Shown: one piece after another, positions 9,886 through 19,000 of the stretch
Layout: each line of letters opens with the position of its first letter
How positions within the stretch are numbered: the first letter of the stretch is position 1
From: Algoriphagus antarcticus
GTDB taxonomy: Bacteria > Bacteroidota > Bacteroidia > Cytophagales > Cyclobacteriaceae
DNA length: 64,000 nt
Assembly (NCBI RefSeq): GCF_002150685.1
Contig: NZ_MSSW01000001.1
Coordinates: 1-64,000, forward strand
Direction: 5' to 3'
The notes under the pieces: generated by a model
Database searches by the model: none
Told to the model about the DNA's origin: nothing
The model's input: only the letters and a program-made list of their open reading frames with translations
Position numbers and translations under genes: made by a program

Positions 9886-11816
9886 AGCTCATTCAACTCC
9901 TTAAGTACCATTTGTACTGGATCATCAGAACTCTCTTCATTACTTCTTAGAATCCCATCCTTTACATATTCTTTTAGGAGCGGGAGCACCTCGTATTTCA
10001 TTTTAATCTTTATCTCATTATTCCCCTCTTCGCCATTCTTGGAAGTCAGAAAATAACTATGTCCGATCCAGACATCTTCCGGCCTAAAGTCAGATAGCAA
10101 TGTTGAGGCTCGCTTAGGTGATGCTTGCGATTGAATTACTTCGGTATAATTAGCAACAAACAGTTTAGAAACTTTCTCAAACATTACTTTCGCCAACTCA
10201 TTTTTGATTGGATCGATAATAGGTAACACATCCACAAAAGCAAACCTTCGTCTAATAGCATAATCGATATGACCTACGCTTCGGTCTGCTGTGTTCATAG
10301 TTCCAATGACATAGAGATTGGGAGGTATGATCATTTTCCGATCTCCATTTACGGCATATATGGATTCTACTGCATCACCACGGTATTCTAAGCCATAAAT
10401 CAACTCTCCTAAAACCGATGGAAGATTTGCGCGATTAATTTCATCAATAATCAACACAAATGATTTTAAATCCAATTTCTCCTGATTCTGAACTTCTAAA
10501 GACTTCCCTTTCATGAAGGCTTTGAACAAGTCCAAAACTCTCAATGTATAACTCGCATGAGATCTTGCCAAAGAAGATATTTGCGTGTTTTCAGTGACGT
10601 CTTTTCTGGTGGTAGCATCACTTTTATAAAGTGTGGCAATATCAGAGAAGAGTGAGCGAAGTCCCGTGTTCTGCTTCCAATTATCTCCAGTGTAGCGAAC
10701 AGCATCCGCCTCAACTTGAAAAAGATAAGTGCTTGTATCTTTAAGAAATAATTTACCATCATTATCCTCAATTTGAAGAGCCAATTCTTCTTTGAACTCT
10801 TTCAAATAGCGCTCCAGTAACTTTTCCTGTGAGACCTGTTCTGCAGACTTTAAAGAATCCTGATAATTATGAAGGGCTTTTTCAGCCAATTCAGCAAAAA
10901 TCTTATTTACCGATTTATAAGTAGGAACTCCATCTTCAGTCTCAACTACAATTCCACGTACAAAATCTTCATATGCGTACGCTGGATGGAATTGGATAAG
11001 CTTTACTTTATCTGATTCCAGATTCTCAAAAATGTATTTCGACAATGCCGCGGTGTAAGGATCTGAACCATTTTTTTGACCAGTTATCCAAAGTCTTTTT
11101 GCAAATGCTTTTTGAATATCCTTGAATGAAATAGGATAATCGCTTTTCTCATTTTCAAGCTGTAACTGAATTTTAGAATCAGTTATTTCTAAAATTGTGT
11201 ATTTGGTATAGTTAGATGAACTGGGAACTACGAGTCCCACCCTTAGCGTACTGCGGATGTCATGAATTGAAATTTCATGTTTTATGGTCATCTCTTTAGC
11301 GATCTCCTTCGCCAGTCGAGTCTTCCCAGTTCCTGGAGGGCCTTGAAGGATGATTTGCTTTTTGTATTCTAAAAGTGATTTCGCCTGAGTTTGCATATGG
11401 GTGTTTGTGTAAAGTGAATACCATTTCTGAATAAATTCGCTTGTATTGGCAGAGGCAAAAGTCACAGTTGGGAAGATCCCATTAACCTTCCTTCCAATTT
11501 TTTCTTGAACTTGACTATCAAAAAACTGAAGCACCTTTATTTTTCTTCGATTCTCAAACCAATCGAATTTCAAATCAGGATTAGGAGTTTGCTCTGCTTC
11601 CCCAATTACTTCCACCAAGGCTAAAGGACCTTTACTCCGAACAAGAACAATGTCCCCGATTTTCAGAATAGTCCTGAACTGATTTAAGTAAACCCAACCA
11701 TCAGCCCATTCATCCATTCCAATACAATTAGTATCCTCAAGGATTTTTTTGACTTTTTCCGGAGGAAATTCAGATTGGTTATTTGGATGTAATTGGATGT
11801 GCCAAAAGTTTTTCAT
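9882..11816 (-). CDS. mcrB: McrB-like AAA+ GTPase of a type IV restriction system
   Basis: A 644-aa AAA+ protein with a distinct N-terminal domain. Residues 1-100 (FWHIQLHPNN, then GDIVLVRSKGPLALVEVIGE) look like an EVE/PUA-type fold, the kind of domain that reads modified bases in other McrB proteins. The motor has Walker A LQGPPGTGKT near 157, Walker B LIIDEINRANLP near 453 and the McrB-specific MNTADRSVG near 505, followed by the arginine-rich IDYAIRRRFAF. About 90 residues are inserted after Walker A (DIRSTLRVGLVV onward), as in other long McrB proteins. The gene starts 2 bp after the upstream membrane-protein gene and overlaps mcrC by 4 bp. GTP as substrate is family knowledge, not seen here. 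Confidence 0.92.
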   Translation of the reverse strand: MKNFWHIQLHPNNQSEFPPEKVKKILEDTNCIGMDEWADGWVYLNQFRTILKIGDIVLVRSKGPLALVEVIGEAEQTPNPDLKFDWFENRRKIKVLQFFDSQVQEKIGRKVNGIFPTVTFASANTSEFIQKWYSLYTNTHMQTQAKSLLEYKKQIILQGPPGTGKTRLAKEIAKEMTIKHEISIHDIRSTLRVGLVVPSSSNYTKYTILEITDSKIQLQLENEKSDYPISFKDIQKAFAKRLWITGQKNGSDPYTAALSKYIFENLESDKVKLIQFHPAYAYEDFVRGIVVETEDGVPTYKSVNKIFAELAEKALHNYQDSLKSAEQVSQEKLLERYLKEFKEELALQIEDNDGKLFLKDTSTYLFQVEADAVRYTGDNWKQNTGLRSLFSDIATLYKSDATTRKDVTENTQISSLARSHASYTLRVLDLFKAFMKGKSLEVQNQEKLDLKSFVLIIDEINRANLPSVLGELIYGLEYRGDAVESIYAVNGDRKMIIPPNLYVIGTMNTADRSVGHIDYAIRRRFAFVDVLPIIDPIKNELAKVMFEKVSKLFVANYTEVIQSQASPKRASTLLSDFRPEDVWIGHSYFLTSKNGEEGNNEIKIKMKYEVLPLLKEYVKDGILRSNEESSDDPVQMVLKELNEL

Positions 11817-11818
11817 TG

Positions 11819-13486
11819 CTATTTGTTTTCAATTATGCCAAGAGGGATTAATACTTCTTGCTCGAACTTTTCTAAGACTGAGTTATGCCCATGGAACGTA
11901 AAAGGATCTTTATCAAAAGAATCCCAAACATCTTCCAAAAGGGAACAATATTCTGGTGTTATTAAAAGGGTTTCAGAATCCACCTCTTTTGGATTTAAAA
12001 AAAATTGATTTAATACCCTAACTGCTTCAAGGCATGCTGGATTAGTATCGTTTAAAGAATAGTCACAATAAAATTGAACCATTCTTTCAAGAAGATTAAG
12101 CTTTAATTTTCTTGGGATTTGATCTTCGGAAGCTTGAAAGATCGAGTAGAAGCATTGACCCAAACAACGGATAGTATGATTAATATTAAACTCCCGGACT
12201 TGATCAACTCCGCCTGGATCTGTTCCCCCCAAAGACTCGGAATTCTTGTGCTCTGATAAAGGAAAATGCTGTGAAGATTCATCTACCCCAGAAGCATCCT
12301 CACTTGGCTCACCCAACTCTATGTCCAATTCTATCCACCCAAACATTCGATGAAAAATATCTTTTATGAAAAAATGGGAAAATTTAGGTGTCTCCCCTCC
12401 AATCTCAGGATAATTTTCTTTTGGTGAAACATCTAAGAGCAATGGAATAAATGATCTGAAATAAAACATCCACATATGGTACCCCCAATTGTTATAAATA
12501 CTTTCTCGGACCATGTAATCAAAAAACACTACCCCACTTCTAATTGGATAACTCCAAGTTTCTTCCTCAAGATCGTCATCATGATCTCTTTTTAAAAAAT
12601 CAATTTGTAACTTATCATACTTCAAGGATTTTATAACATACTCACCGACAGGCATCCACGGATGATTCTGAATAGCAGAATCTTTGTAGGTGAATAATGC
12701 TGACATGATAGGTAGTTCGATGTTTTCTAATCTTTCTTTGATAGAATCTAAAGAATCGTCTAACCTTTTTAATTCTTCAATTAGCTCAGGATTCAGCGAC
12801 TTTATCAAAACCTCCAAGTAATTATACACAAAGTCCTTATCCGCAACTTTTCGAGACTCCATTCCACTAATCACTTTTGAAAAAACAATAGGATACTTAG
12901 ATGAAGTATCCCTGATAAGGCTACCTTTCTTAAGGATTTGATTATACACCAATGCGCCTATTCCAACTTTTTTATTGTAGATTAATCTGGAATATTCCTC
13001 ATCTGAAGCAGTACTTCTTTTTAGAACTATATCCATATTGCTTTTTTCTCTGATTTTAGAATATCCTTTCAAATAAGAATAAATGTATTCAAGATGATAA
13101 TCCTGAATACATTCAATTAATAAATCAAACTCTTTCTCATTAAGAAGAAATTGATAATATTCAATAAGTTCATCTTTGTTTGATTTTGGAAAGTATCCAT
13201 AAAACACTTTCAAAAATGGATAAACGATTAAGATAAGCGCTATCAAGTAAGCCCACTTGTTAGCAGGTAGCCCGCCAGGAATTCTAAAAAAATCTAAAGA
13301 AGGAAGCCAGTTGTCTTCAATCCAATCGAAACCCAAAAGGCAATGGAGAAAAAACATTCCAAAGATCATTACGGCAACCTCGATTTTGGTAAAAAAAAGC
13401 AAATAAAACCTCTTCTCCTTTTTTGGGATAACTGTCCAAACTGCAACGCCAATTGTCAGAATTGTTAAAAAATCAGAAGCTCCCAT
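11819..13486 (-). CDS. Membrane-anchored protein of unknown function, coupled to mcrB
   Basis: The 555-aa product starts with three likely membrane segments: about residues 5-20 (FLTILTIGVAVWTVI), 34-52 (IEVAVMIFGMFFLHCLLGF) and 78-96 (WAYLIALILIVYPFLKVFYGYF). A long soluble, mostly helical region follows. An acidic, Ser/Gly-rich linker lies near 395-425 (EDASGVDESSQHFPLSEH). No known domain was recognised. The stop lies 2 bp before the mcrB start, so the two are almost certainly co-translated. The usual two-gene mcrBC therefore seems here to be a three-gene unit. The protein could be a membrane tether, a sensor or an effector; this is inference from placement only. Confidence 0.8.
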   Translation of the reverse strand: MGASDFLTILTIGVAVWTVIPKKEKRFYLLFFTKIEVAVMIFGMFFLHCLLGFDWIEDNWLPSLDFFRIPGGLPANKWAYLIALILIVYPFLKVFYGYFPKSNKDELIEYYQFLLNEKEFDLLIECIQDYHLEYIYSYLKGYSKIREKSNMDIVLKRSTASDEEYSRLIYNKKVGIGALVYNQILKKGSLIRDTSSKYPIVFSKVISGMESRKVADKDFVYNYLEVLIKSLNPELIEELKRLDDSLDSIKERLENIELPIMSALFTYKDSAIQNHPWMPVGEYVIKSLKYDKLQIDFLKRDHDDDLEEETWSYPIRSGVVFFDYMVRESIYNNWGYHMWMFYFRSFIPLLLDVSPKENYPEIGGETPKFSHFFIKDIFHRMFGWIELDIELGEPSEDASGVDESSQHFPLSEHKNSESLGGTDPGGVDQVREFNINHTIRCLGQCFYSIFQASEDQIPRKLKLNLLERMVQFYCDYSLNDTNPACLEAVRVLNQFFLNPKEVDSETLLITPEYCSLLEDVWDSFDKDPFTFHGHNSVLEKFEQEVLIPLGIIENK

Positions 13487-13523
13487 ATTAATTAATCATT
13501 ATAAAGTACATTTACATCTGGCA

Positions 13524-14159
13524 TTATGAAAATTCATAATAATCAATTTTTATTGACAACTGCTTATTGTTGTTTTTCTGAGAATACCAGAAAGTAAAGC
13601 CTTTTAATGAAAATTTAAATGGCAATTCATAAATAATAAAATTGTAATCAATACCAATTGAGATAATTAAATGAGCTTGACCCTTAATTTCTAATTCCTC
13701 ATTCTTAAATTGTACAAAATCAATAGACACCTTAGAAACATCAACTATCTCTAAATTTTCATAAGATATTCTCTTCGCCAATTCTTTCATATGGTTTAGT
13801 TGAATTTCTTCTTTTAAAATCTTTTGAAGAAAGTCAAATTTAATATTAGGAACTTCTACTTCTTTCGGAACTACAAGATGAACCTTTGCTTTAGGGAAAT
13901 ATGACTTGTACAATTTGATGTTTTCCCAAAATGATACTTTCTCTTCTGATGATGTGTTTCTTTCAGACCTTACTATAAAAATTATCTCTTCACCAGTAAC
14001 CGAATTAATTGCGTAACCATCAAGTACCAACGAGCTCTCCCCGATTTTTTTCCTTTTATTTTCGATAAACTTAAAACCTTTACTTTCATACTCTATTTTA
14101 AGCTTTGCAAGCTCCAAAGACTCAAGACGAAACCCCACTAAATCATTGACATCCCTCAT
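13524..14159 (-). CDS. Unknown 211-aa protein paired with the RusA-like gene
   Basis: The product has no family I can name. It begins MRDVNDLVGFRLESLELAKL and has an alpha/beta stretch around residues 30-90 (SSLVLDGYAINSVTGEEIIFIVRSE). The spacing of Asp and Glu before a beta strand is faintly like a restriction-endonuclease-type core, but no Lys completes a PD-(D/E)xK motif. The C-terminal third is rich in beta strands and aromatic residues. Its start overlaps the stop of the RusA-like gene by 4 bp, so the two are translated together and probably act together. The 37-bp gap to the downstream membrane-protein gene is compatible with one operon. The coding call rests on length and coupling. 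Confidence 0.7.
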   Translation of the reverse strand: MRDVNDLVGFRLESLELAKLKIEYESKGFKFIENKRKKIGESSLVLDGYAINSVTGEEIIFIVRSERNTSSEEKVSFWENIKLYKSYFPKAKVHLVVPKEVEVPNIKFDFLQKILKEEIQLNHMKELAKRISYENLEIVDVSKVSIDFVQFKNEELEIKGQAHLIISIGIDYNFIIYELPFKFSLKGFTFWYSQKNNNKQLSIKIDYYEFS

Positions 14160-14623
14160 ATGAATCTTACATTCTTAGATTGAAAATCAGAAATGGCAAC
14201 ATAAACTAATCTATCACTTGAGCTCGTCTTGGAATACATAAAATCAAACAACACCACGAAATCTTGCTCATCCATCATCGTAATATCCAATTCAAAACGA
14301 TCTGGAGTTTTTCCAAAATCCATTTTTAGCGTCTCCAGATATTTAATGACATTGTCATTGCCATAAGCGGATTTCTGAAGCGCATCCCACAAGGGCTTAC
14401 TTATATTGTCTGCATCGTACCTATCAGTAACCTTGTGAATGTAAAATACTTTCGCTTCCAGTGGAACAGTCAATCGAATAGCAAAAGGCATCGGATTTGT
14501 AGGATATTTTATATTGTGAGCAGCAGCCAGATCCTTACCAAACTTCATTAGTGGTCCACTTGGTCTTTTGTTCTGTGACAAAGGCCTTAGGTTTAGTGCC
14601 GTAAATGAAAAGTGTTTAGCCAT
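14156..14623 (-). CDS. RusA-like Holliday junction resolvase family protein
   Basis: The 155-aa sequence carries the RusA signature: DRYDADNISKPLWDALQ at 67-83, then YGNDNVIKYLETLK to 100. RusA enzymes are Mg-dependent dimers that cut four-way junctions and are usually phage-encoded. D70, D72 and K76 fall at the same numbers as the E. coli catalytic residues (recalled, not looked up). Position 91, an essential Asp in E. coli RusA, is Asn here, although Asp is kept at 90. Activity may therefore be altered or lost. The product is about 35 residues longer than E. coli RusA, mostly at the C-terminus. It overlaps the next gene by 4 bp. In a defence island it may act on branched phage replication intermediates; that is inference. 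Confidence 0.82.
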   Translation of the reverse strand: MAKHFSFTALNLRPLSQNKRPSGPLMKFGKDLAAAHNIKYPTNPMPFAIRLTVPLEAKVFYIHKVTDRYDADNISKPLWDALQKSAYGNDNVIKYLETLKMDFGKTPDRFELDITMMDEQDFVVLFDFMYSKTSSSDRLVYVAISDFQSKNVRFI

Positions 14624-14730
14624 ATAGTATATTTAATTTAAAACCTTCAATACCCAAATAATCATACTCGCTATTAAATAGCGAGCAATTTCTATTTTAA
14701 ACACTCATCTTGTTAAAGTAATTAAGCAAA

Positions 14731-15999
14731 CTATTTTAAATTTTTCTCAAGAATCAAAAATATCTTATCTTTTTCTTTAAAGACCATATCATAAATCCCT
14801 TTATTACGAGATAAACTAAGTAAGTGAAATCGATGAAAATTCTCTTTTATAAAGTTTAAATCCCAATCAAGATTTTCGCAAGAGGATAGCCAAAACCAGC
14901 TTATTTTATCTTCATATTCCTTAACGAATTTTTGAGTCAGTTTAAGCTTATAGAATGCGTACCTTGATTTATCAAATCTTTCTATATTTTCAATTACAAA
15001 ATTGAAATCATCGTGAATTCCTATTGCGTCTAAAAGGTTAGGGTTTTCCCAATTTATCCTATCTATATTTCCTCTTAATACTTCTGGGGTTAATAATTTC
15101 GAGGGACAGCCATTCCCGAAATAACCTTTTGGGATCAAATGAATGTTATCATTTAAGTAAAAAAATGAAAGATCTAAACCCCTCTCAATCGAGAATAGGC
15201 TGTGAAAGAAATATTTAAGTCCTATAAATCTATATTTGGAATTATCTCTCTTTAATTGATTAACAAAATTTGATAAAATAAATGAGAAGGTATGCTTATT
15301 ATATTCAACCCCTCGATTAACTATTACATTCTTCCAATTCCATTTTTTAAGATTTGGATATCTATTTATGAAAGGAAGGCTTGTGGGATTAGAAGAAAAG
15401 CAATCAAAATCTATCTTCCCTTTATATCCGGAAATAAAACTATTATCATCTGGGAATTTACCATATAACGAATACATATTCCAGTCAATTTTTTCGCTAA
15501 ACTCATCTACATATTCCGGAGCAATAAAACTACTAATCCTTTTCCAATCAAGTACATCCGCATATTTTCGTAAAACACGTAATTTTAGATATCCAAGAGC
15601 CATGTATTGAGATCGATTCCAAATTATTTTATCTCCAATGAAGTCTACCAAGTCTCCACTCCATTTTATTTTTTTGGAATAAATTATTCTGGAATAGTCA
15701 ATTAAAGTATCAAATCGCCTAAAGAAAGCTATATCAAATGTTATGGAAGTCTTATGTATTGCATCAAATGCAATGTCATTCGCAAGTCTTTCAATCAGGT
15801 TAAGATCCCAATTAATTGACTGATTGAACATTAAGTAATCTTCTCCAAAGTATAATATACTTCTATAGCGAATTAGATCGTCCTTTGTCAGGAAATAATA
15901 TCTCGAAATCAATCCAACGAATATTCGATTCAAAACAACTTTCGTCTCCTCATCTTTAAATAATCCTTCTGGGTAAATGAAATCAATTTCTTTGGGCAT
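14731..15999 (-). CDS. Repeat protein rich in I-x-W motifs, unknown function
   Basis: The 422-aa product has no enzymatic motif I can see. It is built of loosely repeated units of about 25-45 residues, each with a Trp after an Ile/Leu/Asp: INWDLNLIERL, IKWSGDLVDF, LDWKRISSF, IDWNMYSL, KKWNWKNVIV, INWENPNLL, ISWFWLSSCENLDWDLNFI. Similar W-repeat arrays occur in Bacteroidota proteins of unknown role and may form a solenoid for protein binding. The reading frame is AT-rich compared with the neighbouring methyltransferase gene, which suggests separate acquisition. It lies 33 bp after the methyltransferase stop and 107 bp before the RusA-like gene. A scaffold or recognition role is only a guess. 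Confidence 0.7.
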   Translation of the reverse strand: MPKEIDFIYPEGLFKDEETKVVLNRIFVGLISRYYFLTKDDLIRYRSILYFGEDYLMFNQSINWDLNLIERLANDIAFDAIHKTSITFDIAFFRRFDTLIDYSRIIYSKKIKWSGDLVDFIGDKIIWNRSQYMALGYLKLRVLRKYADVLDWKRISSFIAPEYVDEFSEKIDWNMYSLYGKFPDDNSFISGYKGKIDFDCFSSNPTSLPFINRYPNLKKWNWKNVIVNRGVEYNKHTFSFILSNFVNQLKRDNSKYRFIGLKYFFHSLFSIERGLDLSFFYLNDNIHLIPKGYFGNGCPSKLLTPEVLRGNIDRINWENPNLLDAIGIHDDFNFVIENIERFDKSRYAFYKLKLTQKFVKEYEDKISWFWLSSCENLDWDLNFIKENFHRFHLLSLSRNKGIYDMVFKEKDKIFLILEKNLK

Positions 16000-16032
16000 A
16001 TAGACTCTGTTTATAAATCAATTACAGAATAG

Positions 16033-19000
16033 TTAGTTTATCTTCATAACCCTATACCCCATTCCCCCAAACTCAAACTTATCATCCTCCATTTTTCCCA
16101 ACATAGCCTCTGAAAGAGCTGATTTTAACAGTATTAGCTTGTAGCCGTCTGGGGTGAAGGTTCCTTTCTCACCGGATTCTTGGATGATGTATTTCATTTC
16201 CTTGGCGTCGGTGCTGCGGATGGTGACCTTGGAACCTACACCTATTTTCTGGGTAGAAGGCTGGGAGAACAGGGGTGTGGTAGCTTCAAACAAGCTTGGC
16301 TGTGGACTTAGTTTAGGCGGCTTGGGCTTAGTTTCTTTAGGCCCTTTCCCCTTCACATACCATTTCGATACTTCCTCCGGCACAAGATTCCCTTTTTGCT
16401 CGTAGAATGCCTCAATATCCTTCTGCTTTTGAAGACCTTGCTTGGCTTCTTCTTCAAAGTACTGATGATTCAACTCCAGTAAGCGCTTAAGGATTTCTTT
16501 TCGGGCATCAGGATGTATTGTGTACCGGACACGGTCATTTTCAGGAAGGTAATCCACTTCATAAAAATTATGGAGAAGTTCTATATCCGACCAACCATAT
16601 GCTTCCAGAACAGCTTGGTCCATTTCTTTGTGGAGTTCTCTAAGTCGGTGGATTCCTTGAAGTGCATCAATGCAAGTTTGTTGGTCTTGTTTACTTCTTA
16701 CCTCAATATCGACAGAAGTCATAAATTCCAAATGAAACAGATTATATAGTTTAGTTAAGCCCAAGTGGATCTTTTCCATGATATTTGACCTGAGTAAAAA
16801 ATATATAGATCCTATGTTATCAAGCCTCTGAGAGATACTGGGATTAGTGATTTTTGGAAAAGGGAAAGTTTCAAAGCAATCTGAAGCGGCATATCTTCTA
16901 TCACCTTTCATGGAAGATGAATAATTCCATGCCCAATATTCATGGAGAGCTGATTGAATAATTGAATAATGCACAAAGTCCTTGAATGTGAGAATAACTG
17001 TAGCATCAGAAAAAACTGTATTAGGATTATAAAAATGAGGGGCATGCGTTTTCGTTACTCTTGTTAAAACTAAAACCCTGTCCATTAGAGCAATTGTTTG
17101 ATAGAGCTCTTTGCGCATCCTTAAAAATTGCCACCAATATTTAGCTCCCCTATCACCTTTCATAGAGATTCTCTCTGGTTTCACAAATTGTTCTACTATT
17201 CTATAACAATCTGGAAACTTACGAGCCTGTTCTTCAGTCCAGTCAAAAAAATTAATAACCCATCGGCTTGGACTTTGATCAGGGCGGTTATTTAGGTCTT
17301 CTCCATTTAGGTATGGGAAGAGTACTTGCATGTTACGAGGGTCTTTAGCAATTAATGATGTTGCTTCCTCTGGTTCCAAAACGAATCCCTTACCAAGTAT
17401 TATACTACCTTGAAAGCTCTTGTTTTGATTGGAATTTAGCTTAAATGGATTTCCTTTATTTTCAGAATCATCCAAATATGGAGTAATTGTTTTCACTTTC
17501 TTACCCCCCAAAATAAAATCCCCCTTCCAATCTTGTTTAGTAATAGTAACTAAAGCCACTTCCACAGCAGCAACACCGGGCCATTTCATACTTTTTACCG
17601 CAAAATTTATTGTGCCATTTTGCTTTGCAATTACGTCCAATCCATCTTCCCTGGCTTTTCCTTGAGCAATAGTATTGGTAGAAATCAAGGATTGAAAACC
17701 TCCTGATTTAATGATGTCAAATGATCGGCGAAAGAAATAGGTGACTAAGTCAACTGCTCCAATCGGACTATACTGATATTTGATAAATTCCAGAAAGCTA
17801 TCTCCAAAGTTCCCACTTAACTTCTGACCTCCTAAAAACGGTGGATTACCTAAAATACAATCAAACCCACCTTCCTGAAATCCTTCGGCACCCTCAGGAT
17901 TTTTGCTTGTCGCAAAAACCTCCGGGAACTCCAGAAAGTAGTGGAAAAAGCCATTTTCTTGAGCCAATACCGCCGCCTTAGCAGGTGGCATACCAGTAGG
18001 AACTGTTTTTTCTCTTAGATATTTCCTGTAAGTCCCATCTGTACAGATATAGCCTTTGTTTTCAGATGTCTTGGGAACAAAGAACTGAGCTACTTGCATA
18101 TCTGCCAGACTCTTCAGTCTGGAATAGTTAGTCCCTGTATTGAGTTCTGCGAATTTCTTTTGCTTCGCTTCTATCTCCTCTGGAGTACGTTCAGGAAGAT
18201 TTTTAAAGAGTTGAAATTGCTCGATGGCTTTGCTGACTGATTCGTTAACATTATCGCTGTACTCCAAGCTGATTTGATCCTTTTGCTTTAGCTCTTCTCT
18301 ATTTCTATTTCGGAATTGGGTAGCAATGGCCTTATCATCTCCAGGAAGTGCTTTGAAAGCTTCTTCTGCAATTCCTTTTTCCAGCTCCTCCTTATGAGCA
18401 AGCCCGACGATGGCATCGCCGCATTTGATCTTATGATCCAGGAAGTTTAGCGGTTCTCCGGGACTATGTGCTTCCAGCCATAGTGCTACTTTACACAGCT
18501 CTACCGCCAGCGGATTCTTATCTACTCCGTAGATGCACTCTCGGATTACATCCCGCACAGCCTGTCTCATGGCAGTAGGAGTGGGCTGGTCTTCACCAGT
18601 TCTGGCCTTGGCCAGTTCGGTGCCTATCCTGCGTGCTGCTGAAAGTAGAATATGTCCACTACCGCAGGATATATCCGCTACTTTGATGGCAAGCAGTGCC
18701 CTTTCTTGGAGTACTTTTTTGGGAGCCTGATTGGAAGGGACTTTCAGTCTTTCTTCCGGTTTTTCCAGACAATCCTGAATGATATACTCCAAAGAATGCT
18801 TGATCAGCGGACGTACCAGTTCTTCTGGCGTATAGTGAGATCCTGAAGAAGATCGATCCGTTCCCTGCACAAAGCCAAAGTTTGGTGAGGTATCCAATTC
18901 TGTAAATACTGGTTCGAATTCCAGCAGCCCTTGATAGACTGATCCGAATTCTTCCACATCCAGATCCCCATAGTTTACTTTTACCAATTGCTTACGTTGC

